Source of the DNA: Streptomyces lasiicapitis
GTDB lineage: Bacteria > Actinomycetota > Actinomycetes > Streptomycetales > Streptomycetaceae
Length of the DNA stretch: 64,000 bases
Assembly: GCF_014646335.1 (NCBI RefSeq)
Contig: NZ_BMNG01000022.1
Coordinates: forward strand, 1-64,000
Direction: 5' to 3'
In this document: in pieces, positions 1 through 8,272 of the stretch
Position numbering within the stretch: position 1 is the stretch's first letter
How the letters are laid out: each line of letters begins with the position of its first letter
Position numbers and translations under genes: made by a program
The notes under the pieces: generated by a model
The model's input: the letters and a program-made list of their open reading frames with translations, nothing else
What the model was told of the DNA's origin: nothing
Databases searched by the model: none

Positions 1-1
1 C

Positions 2-1564
2 GGGCTCGCGCTCGCGGCCGTCGCGGCGGCGGACGCGGGCCAGAGCGAGCACGCGGCCGCCCTGGCCCAGCGCGCCGCCCCGCACCTGACCGACCCGGCG
101 CTTCTCGCGCGCCTCGCCCGCGTCCGCGCGAGCGTGGCGCGCGAGCGGGACGAGTTCGACGCGGCCCACAAGGTCCTCGTGGACACGGCGTCGGCGATCG
201 CGGAGCGGGCCCCGGACCGCGCGGCGCTGCTGCTGTACGAGGCGATGACGGCGGCGTGGGTGGCGGGCCACCACCCGTCCATCGCGGACGTGACGGGCCG
301 CGTCGCGGCGCTGGGCCTCGGGACGCCGCCCGGCTCACCCCCGTATCTGCCGGCCGTCGACGGCCTCGCCCGGCTCGCGGCGGGCGACCCGGGCAGGGCG
401 CTGCCGCCGCTGCGGGAGCTGTTCACCTATCTGCGTACCGAGGACCATCGTCTCGGCCTGCGCGAACGCGCGTCCATCGCGGCGTGGTTCGCGCCCCTTG
501 CCGACCTGGAGAACGGCGTGGCGCTCGCCGCCGAGCTGGAGCGCGAGTGCCGTGAGCAGGGCGCGATCGGGCCGCTGCCGCTGGTCCTGCTGCTGCGCGC
601 CCGCGCCCGGATCCTGCTCGGCCGGCACGGCTGCGCGCTGGCGGGGGCGGCCGACGGCGTACGCATCGCCGAGGACAGCGGGCAGCGCCACTACGCGGCC
701 CAGCTGAGCGGCGTCCTCGCGTATCTGGCGGCGCTGACGGGCGACGAGACCCGCGTCAAGGAGCTGGCGGGCACGATCGGCCCCGGGCAGGCCCCGCCCG
801 GCCGGGTGTGGAGCGCGGCGGCCCAGCCCCTGCTCGACCTGACCCTCGGCCGCCACGAGGCGGCGCTGCGCGGCTACCAGGACCTGGCGGCGGGCCCGGC
901 CGCCCACACGACCGTCGCCCTGTACTGCGTCCCCGACCACGTCGAGGCCGCCGTCCGCACCGGAAACGCCGACGGGGTACGGGAGTTGGCCGATCGGTAC
1001 GCCGACTGGGCCGGGCACACGGGCGCCCCCTGGGCCCGCGCGATCGCGGCCCGCTGCCGCGCGCTGCTCGCGGAGGCGGGGACCGGCGACGACGCCGTGC
1101 ACGCCGCGTACGAGGAGGCTCTGCGGCTGCACACCGACGACGGGCGGCCCTTCGAACGGGCTCGTACCCGGCTGCTGTTCGGGCAGTGGCTGCGGAGGGC
1201 GGGCCGCAGGAGCGAGGCCCGTGCCCCGCTGCGGGCGGCCCTGGAGGCGTTCGAGACGCTGGAGGCGCCGCCGTGGGCGGAGCGGGCCCGCGCCGAGCTG
1301 CGGGCGACCGGCGAGAGCCGCACCCGGCAGAGCTCGGGGCAGCTCGCGCTCGACCGGCTCACCCCGCAGGAGCGGCAGGTGGTGCGCCTCGCCGCGGCGG
1401 GCCTGACCAACCGGGACATCGGCGCCCAACTGTTCCTGTCGCCGCGGACGGTCGGCTATCACCTGTACAACGCGTACCCGAAGCTGGGTGTGTCCTCCCG
1501 CGGCGACCTGGCCCGCCACGGCCTCCAGGCCGAGCAGACCGAGGTGGAGCACGCGACCGGCTGA
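2..1564 (+). CDS. LuxR-family transcriptional regulator, 5' end outside the window
   Basis: This is the C-terminal 520 residues of a large regulator; the reading frame is open to the left edge, so the true start lies outside. The body is Ala/Leu/Arg-rich helical sequence of the kind seen in the TPR-like region of large ATP-binding LuxR (LAL/MalT-type) regulators. A LuxR HTH occupies about 1358-1530, beginning LTPQERQVVRLAAAGLTNRD and continuing through SPRTVGYHLYNAYPKLGV, which binds DNA. I infer an N-terminal AAA domain beyond the window but cannot see it. It is convergent with the small gene at 1748-2020. Confidence 0.85.
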   Translation, partial: GLALAAVAAADAGQSEHAAALAQRAAPHLTDPALLARLARVRASVARERDEFDAAHKVLVDTASAIAERAPDRAALLLYEAMTAAWVAGHHPSIADVTGRVAALGLGTPPGSPPYLPAVDGLARLAAGDPGRALPPLRELFTYLRTEDHRLGLRERASIAAWFAPLADLENGVALAAELERECREQGAIGPLPLVLLLRARARILLGRHGCALAGAADGVRIAEDSGQRHYAAQLSGVLAYLAALTGDETRVKELAGTIGPGQAPPGRVWSAAAQPLLDLTLGRHEAALRGYQDLAAGPAAHTTVALYCVPDHVEAAVRTGNADGVRELADRYADWAGHTGAPWARAIAARCRALLAEAGTGDDAVHAAYEEALRLHTDDGRPFERARTRLLFGQWLRRAGRRSEARAPLRAALEAFETLEAPPWAERARAELRATGESRTRQSSGQLALDRLTPQERQVVRLAAAGLTNRDIGAQLFLSPRTVGYHLYNAYPKLGVSSRGDLARHGLQAEQTEVEHATG

Positions 1565-1664
1565 CGGGGAGTCACCCGTGGGCGGGGAGGAGCGGGCGAC
1601 TCCCGTCAGGGACCTGCCAAAAGCGTCACGCAAGGAAAAGAAGGCAAGGAAGTGAAGGGGGTGG

Positions 1665-1688
1665 CCCCTGCCCCGGAAAGGGCGGGGG
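1665..1688. terminator. Possible bidirectional hairpin between convergent genes
   Basis: CCCCTGCCC at 1665-1673 pairs with GGGCGGGGG at 1680-1688 over 9 bp with one G-T pair and a 6-nt loop. It lies between the LuxR stop and the end of the small minus-strand gene. There is no T run, so termination is only inferred. Confidence 0.35.
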
Positions 1689-1747
1689 CGGTGAGAACCG
1701 CCGTGCGACGGACGCCACAGGCCGAGGCGAGGGGCGCCCGCGCCCGG

Positions 1748-2020
1748 TCAGTGACTGCCGAAGAGCGAGCGGCGCAACCTGCGCAGCGGCGCGAACAGCG
1801 AGACCCGGCGGACCCGGGCACGCCTGCCGCTACCGCGGTCGTGCGCGGCGTCACGCGAGGTGAGCTCGCGCATCAGCAGCGTCGCCTCGGCCGCCTCGCG
1901 CTGCGGGACGGCGGGGCCGCCCAGCACCGAGAGATGACGGTCGAGACGCGAACTGCTCGCGCCGCTCCCACAAGTGATCGCAGGGACCCTCGCCCTGCTG
2001 CGCACTGTTATCTGTTCCAT
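1748..2020 (-). CDS. Small conserved hypothetical protein, 90 aa
   Basis: A 90-residue basic protein starting MEQITVRSRARVPA, with an Arg-rich C-terminus (FAPLRRLRRSLFGSH). The ATG at 2020 is preceded by a GGGGAG ribosome-binding site; an upstream in-frame start is possible but has no comparable site. It resembles small Streptomyces proteins of unknown function in my memory, but I recognise no domain. It could be a regulatory or membrane-associated basic peptide. Codon use is typical of the genome. It lies downstream of, and in the same direction as, the sigma/anti-sigma pair, with a 116-bp gap. Confidence 0.6.
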   Translation of the reverse strand: MEQITVRSRARVPAITCGSGASSSRLDRHLSVLGGPAVPQREAAEATLLMRELTSRDAAHDRGSGRRARVRRVSLFAPLRRLRRSLFGSH

Positions 2021-2136
2021 GTCACTCCCCACCCGTACGAGGGCACCCGGCCCAGGGCAGGTTAACCCTATCGCCCCACCATGACACTCGTGTATCCCGG
2101 TCGCAGGATTCACCTTCTCCGCAAGGAGGTTGACGA

Positions 2137-2985
2137 TTACTCTCCGAATCCAACTGATTCCAGGGTGAGTTGGACAATCGGGGAGGTGGTGGGCCGCTCC
2201 GAGCCGCCCTCGGGTTCGACGGTGACAGCGAGTGATTTCGCACGTGCGCTGAGATCGTCCGCGACGACCGGCGTTTCCCCGTCGAGAAGGCCGAGCGAGC
2301 GGGGCGCCGCCCCGGCGCGCATCACCCAGAGCTGGTGCGCCCTCCCGTCGGGCGGCCCGCCGAGGCCGCTGGGCGTCACCACGGCCTGTTGCCGGGAGCG
2401 TGAGGCGACGACGCCGAGGCCGCGCCCGCGGGCGTCCCGCGCGTCGGCCGAGCGGGCGTCCGGCGCGGCCAGGACGTGGGCGATCTCACGTGCGGCGGCC
2501 TGCTCCTCGTCGAGGCGGTCATCGGTACGGACCAGGGCGAACGCGAGGATTCCGGCAGCGATGAGGGCGAGCACGGCGGCGGACGCGGCGAGCGCGACGG
2601 GCACGGCGGGCACACCGAGAAGGCGACCGCGGCGTGCCGGGGCGGTCCGGCGCTCCCGCGCCCCCGGGTCCGCCACGGGCTCAGGCGCCTCCTGTTCGGT
2701 GGCGCGTACGGCGGTCAGGATCCGCTCCCGCAGATCCGGGGGCGCCGGTACGGAGGCGGCGCGCGCCAGGCGCAGAGTGTCGGCGGCGAGCGCCCGCACT
2801 TCGTCGGTGCAGCGCGCGCAGGTCTCCAGGTGCCGCTCGAAGCGCCGGGTCTCGTGCGGGTCGAGGGCGTCGAGTGCGTACGGCACGGCGAGCGAGTGCG
2901 GGGGGCGGCCGACGCGCAGGCCGAGGCGCAGTTCGAGGGCGGCCTGCCGGATGCGGCCGAGCAGGCCGGTGCCCGTGTCTCTCAT
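2137..2985 (-). CDS. rskA: RskA-like zinc-binding anti-sigma factor
   Basis: A 282-residue membrane anti-sigma factor expected to hold the adjacent ECF sigma factor inactive. The N-terminal cytoplasmic anti-sigma domain shows the zinc-type pattern H30, H52, C56, C59 (HLETCARC). A single transmembrane segment follows at about residues 150-178, then an extracytoplasmic RskA domain (HQLWVMRAGAAPRSLGLL, then a C-terminal beta region). The ATG at 2983-2985 overlaps the sigma stop (ATGA), so the two are translationally coupled. The family releases sigma after redox change or regulated proteolysis; which applies here is not visible. Confidence 0.88.
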   Translation of the reverse strand: MRDTGTGLLGRIRQAALELRLGLRVGRPPHSLAVPYALDALDPHETRRFERHLETCARCTDEVRALAADTLRLARAASVPAPPDLRERILTAVRATEQEAPEPVADPGARERRTAPARRGRLLGVPAVPVALAASAAVLALIAAGILAFALVRTDDRLDEEQAAAREIAHVLAAPDARSADARDARGRGLGVVASRSRQQAVVTPSGLGGPPDGRAHQLWVMRAGAAPRSLGLLDGETPVVADDLSARAKSLAVTVEPEGGSERPTTSPIVQLTLESVGFGE

Positions 2986-3524
2986 GCGGCGGCGCCCAGA
3001 CAGTCGCGCAGCCGGAGGAGGCCGTCCCGCATGCGGGTCTTGACGGTGCCGAGCGGCAGGGACAGGCGCCGGGCGACCTCGCGGTAGGTGTAGCCGTCGT
3101 AGTAGGCGAGCGTCACGGCCTGGTGCTGGAGGTCGGTGAGGCGCTCCAGGCAGCGGCGCACCCACTCGCGCTCCAGGGTGCCCTCGACCTCCTCGGCGAC
3201 CTGGTCGAACGGGGGTGGTTCGGCGCGCTCGGCGGCGCGCCGCTCGCGTTCGCCGGCGGCGCGGGCGCTGCGTACGCGGTCGACGGCCCTGCGGTGGGCG
3301 AGCGTGAGGACCCAGGACAGGGCGGAGCCGCGCGCCGGGTCGTAGCGGGCGGCGGTGCGCCACAGTTCGAGGAGTACCTCCTGGGCGACCTCCTCCGACT
3401 GGGCACTGTCGCGCAGGACTCTGCGGACCAGTCCGTACACCGGCCCGGACACCAGTCCGTACAGTTCCTCGAACGCCTTCTGGTCCCCGCGGGCCACCAG
3501 CGGCAACAGCTCGTCCGCGTCCAC
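2982..3524 (-). CDS. sigK: ECF RNA polymerase sigma factor, SigK type
   Basis: A 180-residue sigma factor. Region 2 is at about residues 12-80 (AFEELYGLVSGPVYGLVRRV through YDPARGSALSWVLTLAHRRAVD) and region 4 at about 115-175 (LTDLQHQAVTLAYYDGYTYREVA, then LGTVKTRMRDGLLRLR). I chose the GTG at 3524 because GAGGGGG lies just upstream and homology begins at VDADELLPL; the open frame extends further upstream through unlikely sequence. It is coupled to the RskA-like gene by ATGA. It is divergent from the DUF4331 gene across 245 bp and probably controls that set and itself, which is inference from position. Confidence 0.88.
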   Translation of the reverse strand: MDADELLPLVARGDQKAFEELYGLVSGPVYGLVRRVLRDSAQSEEVAQEVLLELWRTAARYDPARGSALSWVLTLAHRRAVDRVRSARAAGERERRAAERAEPPPFDQVAEEVEGTLEREWVRRCLERLTDLQHQAVTLAYYDGYTYREVARRLSLPLGTVKTRMRDGLLRLRDCLGAAA

Positions 3525-3769
3525 CGTGTCCCCCTCTCCCGCTCCCCCGGGCGCCCAATTCTGGCCGCGCCGGGGATCCGGTGCGAGACCCCGGACCGGA
3601 TTGGTGCCGAAGCACGGGGCCGTCGGCCCGCCCGGGGGCCGCGCCGGATCCGCTCCGAATTCGCTTCGCATCCGCGCCAATCCGCTCCGGGCCCGGCGCC
3701 GAATGGCGTGCGTCAGGCGGACCGCGCGGACGTGCGCGCGGCCGCACCACGACAGTGAGGACGGACGCG
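3525..3769. promoter_or_regulatory. Divergent control region with four tandem 11-bp repeats
   Basis: This 245-bp gap separates sigK (minus) from the DUF4331 gene (plus). At 3648-3690 four consecutive degenerate units occur: ATCCGCTCCGA, ATTCGCTTCGC, ATCCGCGCCA and ATCCGCTCCGG. They lie 80-122 bp before the DUF4331 ATG. I could not assign -35/-10 elements with confidence. The units could be a regulator binding array or slippage-derived sequence. Confidence 0.45.
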
Positions 3770-5350
3770 ATGACCGCAGTCGCAAGGACCCGCGCGAGGC
3801 GACGCAACGCCCGTATCGCCGGGCTCGTGTGCGGCGCGCTGGCCGCCGGGGGGCTCGCAGCCGCCGGGACCGGCACGCTTCGACCGGAGGCGGCGCACGC
3901 CTCCAGCCACCGGGAGGCCCCGCTGATCTCGGGGCAGCCGCAGTACGACAACACGGACGTGTACGCGTTCGTCAGCCCCGACAGGACCGACACGACGACG
4001 ATCGTCGCGAACTGGCTGCCGTTCGAGGAGCCGGCGGGCGGCCCGAACTTCTACACGTTCGCGGAGGACGCCAGGTACGACGTGCACATAGACAGCGACG
4101 GCGACGCGCAGGGCGACCTGCTGTACCGCTGGACCTTCGACACGCGTACGAAGAACGGCGACACCTTCCTCTACAACACGGGCCCCGTGACGGGCCTCGA
4201 CGACCCCGACCTCAACGTGACGCAGACGTACGACATCGATCTGCTGCGCCTGAAGGACCAGAAGACCGTGTCGACGACGAAGGTCGCCGACGATCTGCCG
4301 GTCGCGCCGTCGCACGTCGGCAAGGCGTCCATGCCGAACTACGGCAAGCTGCGCGACCAGGCCGTGCGCAAGCTGCCGGGCGGCACCACCGCGTTCGCCG
4401 GGCAGGCGGACGACCCGTTCTTCCTGGATCTGCGGGTCTTCGACCTGCTGTACGGGGGTGACCTCTCGGAGGTCGGACGGGACACGCTCGCCGGGTACAA
4501 CGTCAACTCCGTCGCCCTGCAGGTGCCGTCCGCCACGATCCGGCAGTCGGAGAAGCAGCCGACCGTCGGCGTCTGGTCGACGACGCAGCGCAGGAACGCC
4601 GCGGGGAAGTGGACGCAGGTCTCCCGGCTCGGGGCACCGCTGGTGAACGAGGTCGTCGTCCCGATGAAGGACAAGGACAAGTTCAACGCCTCGTCGCCGT
4701 GGAACGACAAGGACTTCCTGCCGTACGTCACCAAGCCGGAGCTGCCGCGGCTCATCGAGTCGATCTACAAGATCAAGGCGCCGAAGGAGCCCCGCAACGA
4801 CCTGGCGTCGGTGTTCCTGACCGGTGTGAAGGACCTCAACCAGCCGCCGAACGTGCGGCCCGCGGAGGCGCTGCGCCTCAACACGTCCGTCAAGCCCACC
4901 GCGTCGCCGAAACGGCTCGGTGTCCTGGACGGTGACAACGCGGGCTATCCCAACGGCAGGCGGCTCGGCGACGACGTCCTGGACATCTCCCTCCAGGTCG
5001 TCCAGGGCGAACTCGTGGGCCAGAAGAACGACTTGGGCGACGCGGTGAACGCCAACGACCGAGAGTTCGGCAAGTCCTTCCCGTACGTGGCGCTGCCCAC
5101 GTCGGGGTCGCGGGGGCCGCTCGCGGAGAAGGGCGGCGGCTCCGGCAGCGGCTCACGTGACGCGCTCGGCGGCGCGATGCCTGGCAGCACTTCGCAGGGC
5201 TCGGGCGACTCCGAGGACACCGTTCTCGTGGCGTCCGCCGCAGCCGGGGGTGCCGGGCTGCTGCTCGTGGCGCTCGGGCTGCTGTGGTGGCGCACGCGGG
5301 CCGGGGGCGCGGGGCCGCGCGGGCGTGGTTCCGGGCCGGTGGGGGGCTGA
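3770..5350 (+). CDS. DUF4331 family secreted, membrane-anchored protein
   Basis: A 526-residue protein. The N-terminus has an Arg-rich twin-arginine-like stretch (RARRRNARIAG) followed by a hydrophobic signal segment ending near AAHA. Then comes the DUF4331 core, starting ASSHREAPLISGQPQYDNTD with several Asp/Asn-rich turns (DSDGDAQGD) that might bind metal. A Gly/Ser linker precedes a C-terminal transmembrane helix (residues about 487-510) and a short basic tail, so the domain is displayed outside. ATG at 3770 has GAGGACGG upstream. The stop is 1 bp before the TPR gene. The family has no settled function; next to a NicO permease a metal-related role is possible. Confidence 0.85.
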   Translation: MTAVARTRARRRNARIAGLVCGALAAGGLAAAGTGTLRPEAAHASSHREAPLISGQPQYDNTDVYAFVSPDRTDTTTIVANWLPFEEPAGGPNFYTFAEDARYDVHIDSDGDAQGDLLYRWTFDTRTKNGDTFLYNTGPVTGLDDPDLNVTQTYDIDLLRLKDQKTVSTTKVADDLPVAPSHVGKASMPNYGKLRDQAVRKLPGGTTAFAGQADDPFFLDLRVFDLLYGGDLSEVGRDTLAGYNVNSVALQVPSATIRQSEKQPTVGVWSTTQRRNAAGKWTQVSRLGAPLVNEVVVPMKDKDKFNASSPWNDKDFLPYVTKPELPRLIESIYKIKAPKEPRNDLASVFLTGVKDLNQPPNVRPAEALRLNTSVKPTASPKRLGVLDGDNAGYPNGRRLGDDVLDISLQVVQGELVGQKNDLGDAVNANDREFGKSFPYVALPTSGSRGPLAEKGGGSGSGSRDALGGAMPGSTSQGSGDSEDTVLVASAAAGGAGLLLVALGLLWWRTRAGGAGPRGRGSGPVGG

Positions 5351-5351
5351 C

Positions 5352-6674
5352 ATGGCTCGGCTCTCCGGGCGGCTGCTCGCCGCCGTCGCCCTCGCGGTCG
5401 CGCTGACCGCGGGCGCGGTGGTCGCGGGCGGGCTGCGGGAGGAGGGGCGGCCGTCGACGGCGGCCGCCCCGCCCGGCCGGTATCCGGCGCCGCCGGACGC
5501 GCTGCGGGCGGGTGACATCGACCGCGGTGTGGTCACGCTGCGGGAGCGGGTGCGGGTACGGCCGCGGGACTTCGCGTCCTGGGCCGCGCTCGGTTCGGCG
5601 TACGTCGAGCAGGCGCGCACGCACGCCGACCCGACGCGGTACGCCGAGGCCGAGCGGGCCCTGGACCGGGCGCTCGCGCTGCGGCCCGGCCACGACGGGG
5701 CGCTCGCGGGCAAGGGCGCCCTCGCGGCCGCGCGGCACGACTTCCGGGGCGCGCTGCGGTACGCCGACCGCGCCCTGGCCGTGAACCCCTACAGCGAGCG
5801 AGCGCTCGCCACGCGGGTCGACGCGCTCGTCGAACTCGGCGCGTACGAAAGGGCGTTGAAGGCCGTCCGCACCGCCGACTCGCGACGGCCCGGCATTCCC
5901 GTCTTCACGCGCTACGCCTATGTACGGGAGCTGCGCGGGGACGTCGCCGGGGCGCGGCGGGCCCTTGAGCGCGCGCTGGCCTCCGCCCGTGCGCCCGGGG
6001 ATGTCGCGTACGTCGCCACGGCGCTCGCCCAACTCGCCTGGCGGCAGGGGGATTACGCGCAGGCGGCCCGGCGGTGCGCCGTCGCGCTGCGGGCCGACCC
6101 GGGGTACGTTCCCGCGCTGGAGACGCGGGGGCGGGTGCGGGCCGCTCGGGGCGAGACGGCGGGGGCCATCGCCGATCTGCGGGGTGTCTTCGCGCGGCAG
6201 CCGTTGCCCGGGGCGCTGGTGGCGCTCGGTGAACTGTACGAAGTACGCGGGGAGTTGGGGCGGGCCGGTGAGCAGTACCGCCTTGTCGACGCCTGGACCC
6301 GGCTCGCCCGCGCCAACGGGGTGAACCCCGACCTGGACACCGCGCTCGCCGCGGCGGACCACGGGGACCGGAAGGCGGCGCTCGCCGCGGCGCGGGCCGA
6401 GTGGGAGCGGCGTCGTACCGTGCACACGGCCGACGCCCTTGCCTGGGCCCTGCATGCCGTCGGCCGTGACGAGGAGGCGCTGCCGTTCGCCCGGCGGGCC
6501 ACGGCCACGGGGTTCCGTGAGGCCGCCTTCTTCCACCACCGCGGGGTGATCGAGCTCCGCGCGGGTTCCGACGCGGGGGCGCGCCGATGGCTCGGCGCCG
6601 CTCTCCGGCTCAACCCCGGCTTCTCCCCTACGGGGGCGCGGGATGCGGAGCGGCTGTTGGAGGGGTTGCGATGA
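5352..6674 (+). CDS. TPR-repeat protein, membrane-anchored
   Basis: A 440-residue protein with an N-terminal hydrophobic segment (LLAAVALAVALTAGAVVAG) that acts as signal or anchor, followed by tandem tetratricopeptide repeats over most of its length, for example SWAALGSAYVEQARTHADP, ALALRPGHDGALAGKGALAA and ALAVNPYSERALATRVDALV. TPRs are protein-protein scaffolds. It is sandwiched between the DUF4331 gene (1-bp gap) and the NicO gene (ATGA overlap), so the three are one transcription and probably translation unit. It likely assembles or presents the other two products; that is inference. Confidence 0.85.
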   Translation: MARLSGRLLAAVALAVALTAGAVVAGGLREEGRPSTAAAPPGRYPAPPDALRAGDIDRGVVTLRERVRVRPRDFASWAALGSAYVEQARTHADPTRYAEAERALDRALALRPGHDGALAGKGALAAARHDFRGALRYADRALAVNPYSERALATRVDALVELGAYERALKAVRTADSRRPGIPVFTRYAYVRELRGDVAGARRALERALASARAPGDVAYVATALAQLAWRQGDYAQAARRCAVALRADPGYVPALETRGRVRAARGETAGAIADLRGVFARQPLPGALVALGELYEVRGELGRAGEQYRLVDAWTRLARANGVNPDLDTALAAADHGDRKAALAAARAEWERRRTVHTADALAWALHAVGRDEEALPFARRATATGFREAAFFHHRGVIELRAGSDAGARRWLGAALRLNPGFSPTGARDAERLLEGLR

Positions 6675-8230
6675 GGGTTCTGGTGCGGGTTCTTTCGTGT
6701 GTTTCTGCCGGCCGGTGGGTGGGCCGGCGCCGCGGCCCCCGGTCCTGCGTTCGGCGAGGGCTTGTCCTCGGGGGGATCGCGTTGGGTGCCGTTCTCGTGC
6801 TGCCCGCCGCTCCCGCCTCCGCCCACCCCCTCGGCAACTTCACCGTGAATCAGCACGACGCGCTCACCCTGGCCCCAGGCCAACTCCGGGTCGACCACGT
6901 CGAGGATCTCGCCGAGATTCCGGCCTCGCAGGCCGAGTCGGACATCAAGCGTGCGGGGAAGGAGAGTTGGGCCAGGGAGCGGTGTCGAACGGCCGCCGTG
7001 GGTGCGCGGGTCGATGTGGGTGGGCGTGCGGCGCCGCTTAGGGTCCGTGCCGGTCGGGCCGTTGTGCGGCAAGGCCAGGCGGGGCTGCCCACCATCCGCG
7101 TGGAGTGTCGGTTCGACGCCCGGGTTCCGGAGCAGGAAGACCTCGCGGTCGGCTATCGCGCCGCCCCGCAGGCCGCGCCCGGCTGGCGTGAGGTCACGGC
7201 GCGCGGGGACCGTATGACCCTCACCTCGACCGATGTTCCCGCGACCTCGCCGTCCAAGGCCCTCACCCGCTACCCGAAGGACCTCACCTCCTCCCCGCCC
7301 GACACCACGACGGCCTCCCTGCGCGCCGAACCCGGCGGCCCCGCCCTCGCCGAGGACCCGGCACCGCCCGCCTCCGCCCTGCCCCGCGCCGCCACCGACG
7401 CCCTCACCGGACTGGTGGCCCGGCACGACCTCACCTGGACGTTCGCCCTCCTTGCCGTCGCCACCGCCGTACTCCTGGGCGCCCTGCACGCCCTCGCCCC
7501 CGGTCACGGCAAGACCCTGATGGCCGCCACCGCCGCCGCGCGCGGCAGCGCGACCCTGCGCGACGTGCTGCCGCTCGCCGCGTCCGTGACGGTCACGCAC
7601 ACGCTGGGCGTGGTCGCGCTGGGGCTGCTCGTCGCGGGCGGCTCGGCCGCGGCGCCGTCCGTCGTGGCGTGGCTCGGTGTCGCCAGTGGCCTCCTCGTCA
7701 CCGGCGCGGGGGCGCTGCTGCTGCGCAGGGCCTGGCGCCGCCGAACCGCGCACGGCCACCACGGCCACGTACACACGGGCGATCACGAACACACGCACGG
7801 ACACGGACACACCCACGGGCACGCGCACACCCACGAACACCCGCACGGACACAAGCACCCGCACAGCCACACCCACCACCACCCACCGCCCACCCTCCGC
7901 GGCACCCTCCTCCTCGGGTTCGCCGGCGGTCTCGTGCCCAGTCCCTCCGCCGTCGTCGTGCTCGTGGGCGCCGCCGCGCTCGGTGAGGCGTGGTTCGGAC
8001 TGCTGCTCGTGCTGGCTTACGGGGCGGGGCTCGCGCTGACGCTGACAGCGGCCGGGTTCCTCGTCGTGCGGCTCGGGGGCCGGGTCACGGCGGCGGCCGG
8101 GCGGCGGCTGCGGGGGCGGCGCCGACTGGCCGGACTCACGCACCGGTTCGCGCCGCTCGGCTCCGCGTGCGTGGTGTTCGCCCTCGGGTGTGGATTGGTG
8201 TTCAAGGGGGCTGCAACAGCGCTCGGTTGA
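6671..8230 (+). CDS. NicO-type nickel/cobalt permease with extracytoplasmic N-domain and His-rich loop
   Basis: A 519-residue membrane protein. After a signal-like segment, residues about 45-220 form a domain starting AHPLGNFTVNQHDALTL, typical of the extracytoplasmic part of these Streptomyces transporters. The NicO/HupN-like transmembrane core follows, with the family motif HALAPGHGKTLMAA near residue 277. Residues about 361-407 are a loop with over twenty histidines alternating with T, G, P and E, a classic divalent-metal buffer. The last helices follow. It likely moves Ni2+ or Co2+; direction is not determinable. The ATG overlaps the TPR stop. Confidence 0.82.
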   Translation: MRVLVRVLSCVSAGRWVGRRRGPRSCVRRGLVLGGIALGAVLVLPAAPASAHPLGNFTVNQHDALTLAPGQLRVDHVEDLAEIPASQAESDIKRAGKESWARERCRTAAVGARVDVGGRAAPLRVRAGRAVVRQGQAGLPTIRVECRFDARVPEQEDLAVGYRAAPQAAPGWREVTARGDRMTLTSTDVPATSPSKALTRYPKDLTSSPPDTTTASLRAEPGGPALAEDPAPPASALPRAATDALTGLVARHDLTWTFALLAVATAVLLGALHALAPGHGKTLMAATAAARGSATLRDVLPLAASVTVTHTLGVVALGLLVAGGSAAAPSVVAWLGVASGLLVTGAGALLLRRAWRRRTAHGHHGHVHTGDHEHTHGHGHTHGHAHTHEHPHGHKHPHSHTHHHPPPTLRGTLLLGFAGGLVPSPSAVVVLVGAAALGEAWFGLLLVLAYGAGLALTLTAAGFLVVRLGGRVTAAAGRRLRGRRRLAGLTHRFAPLGSACVVFALGCGLVFKGAATALG

Positions 8231-8272
8231 GCTACTTTTGTGGAGAATCGCACGCCTGCGAATGGGGGGCTC

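Noticed and set aside
7751..7890. Microsatellite of CAC/ACA units
   Set aside because: It is the coding sequence of the His-rich loop of the permease; the variation between units preserves His codons.
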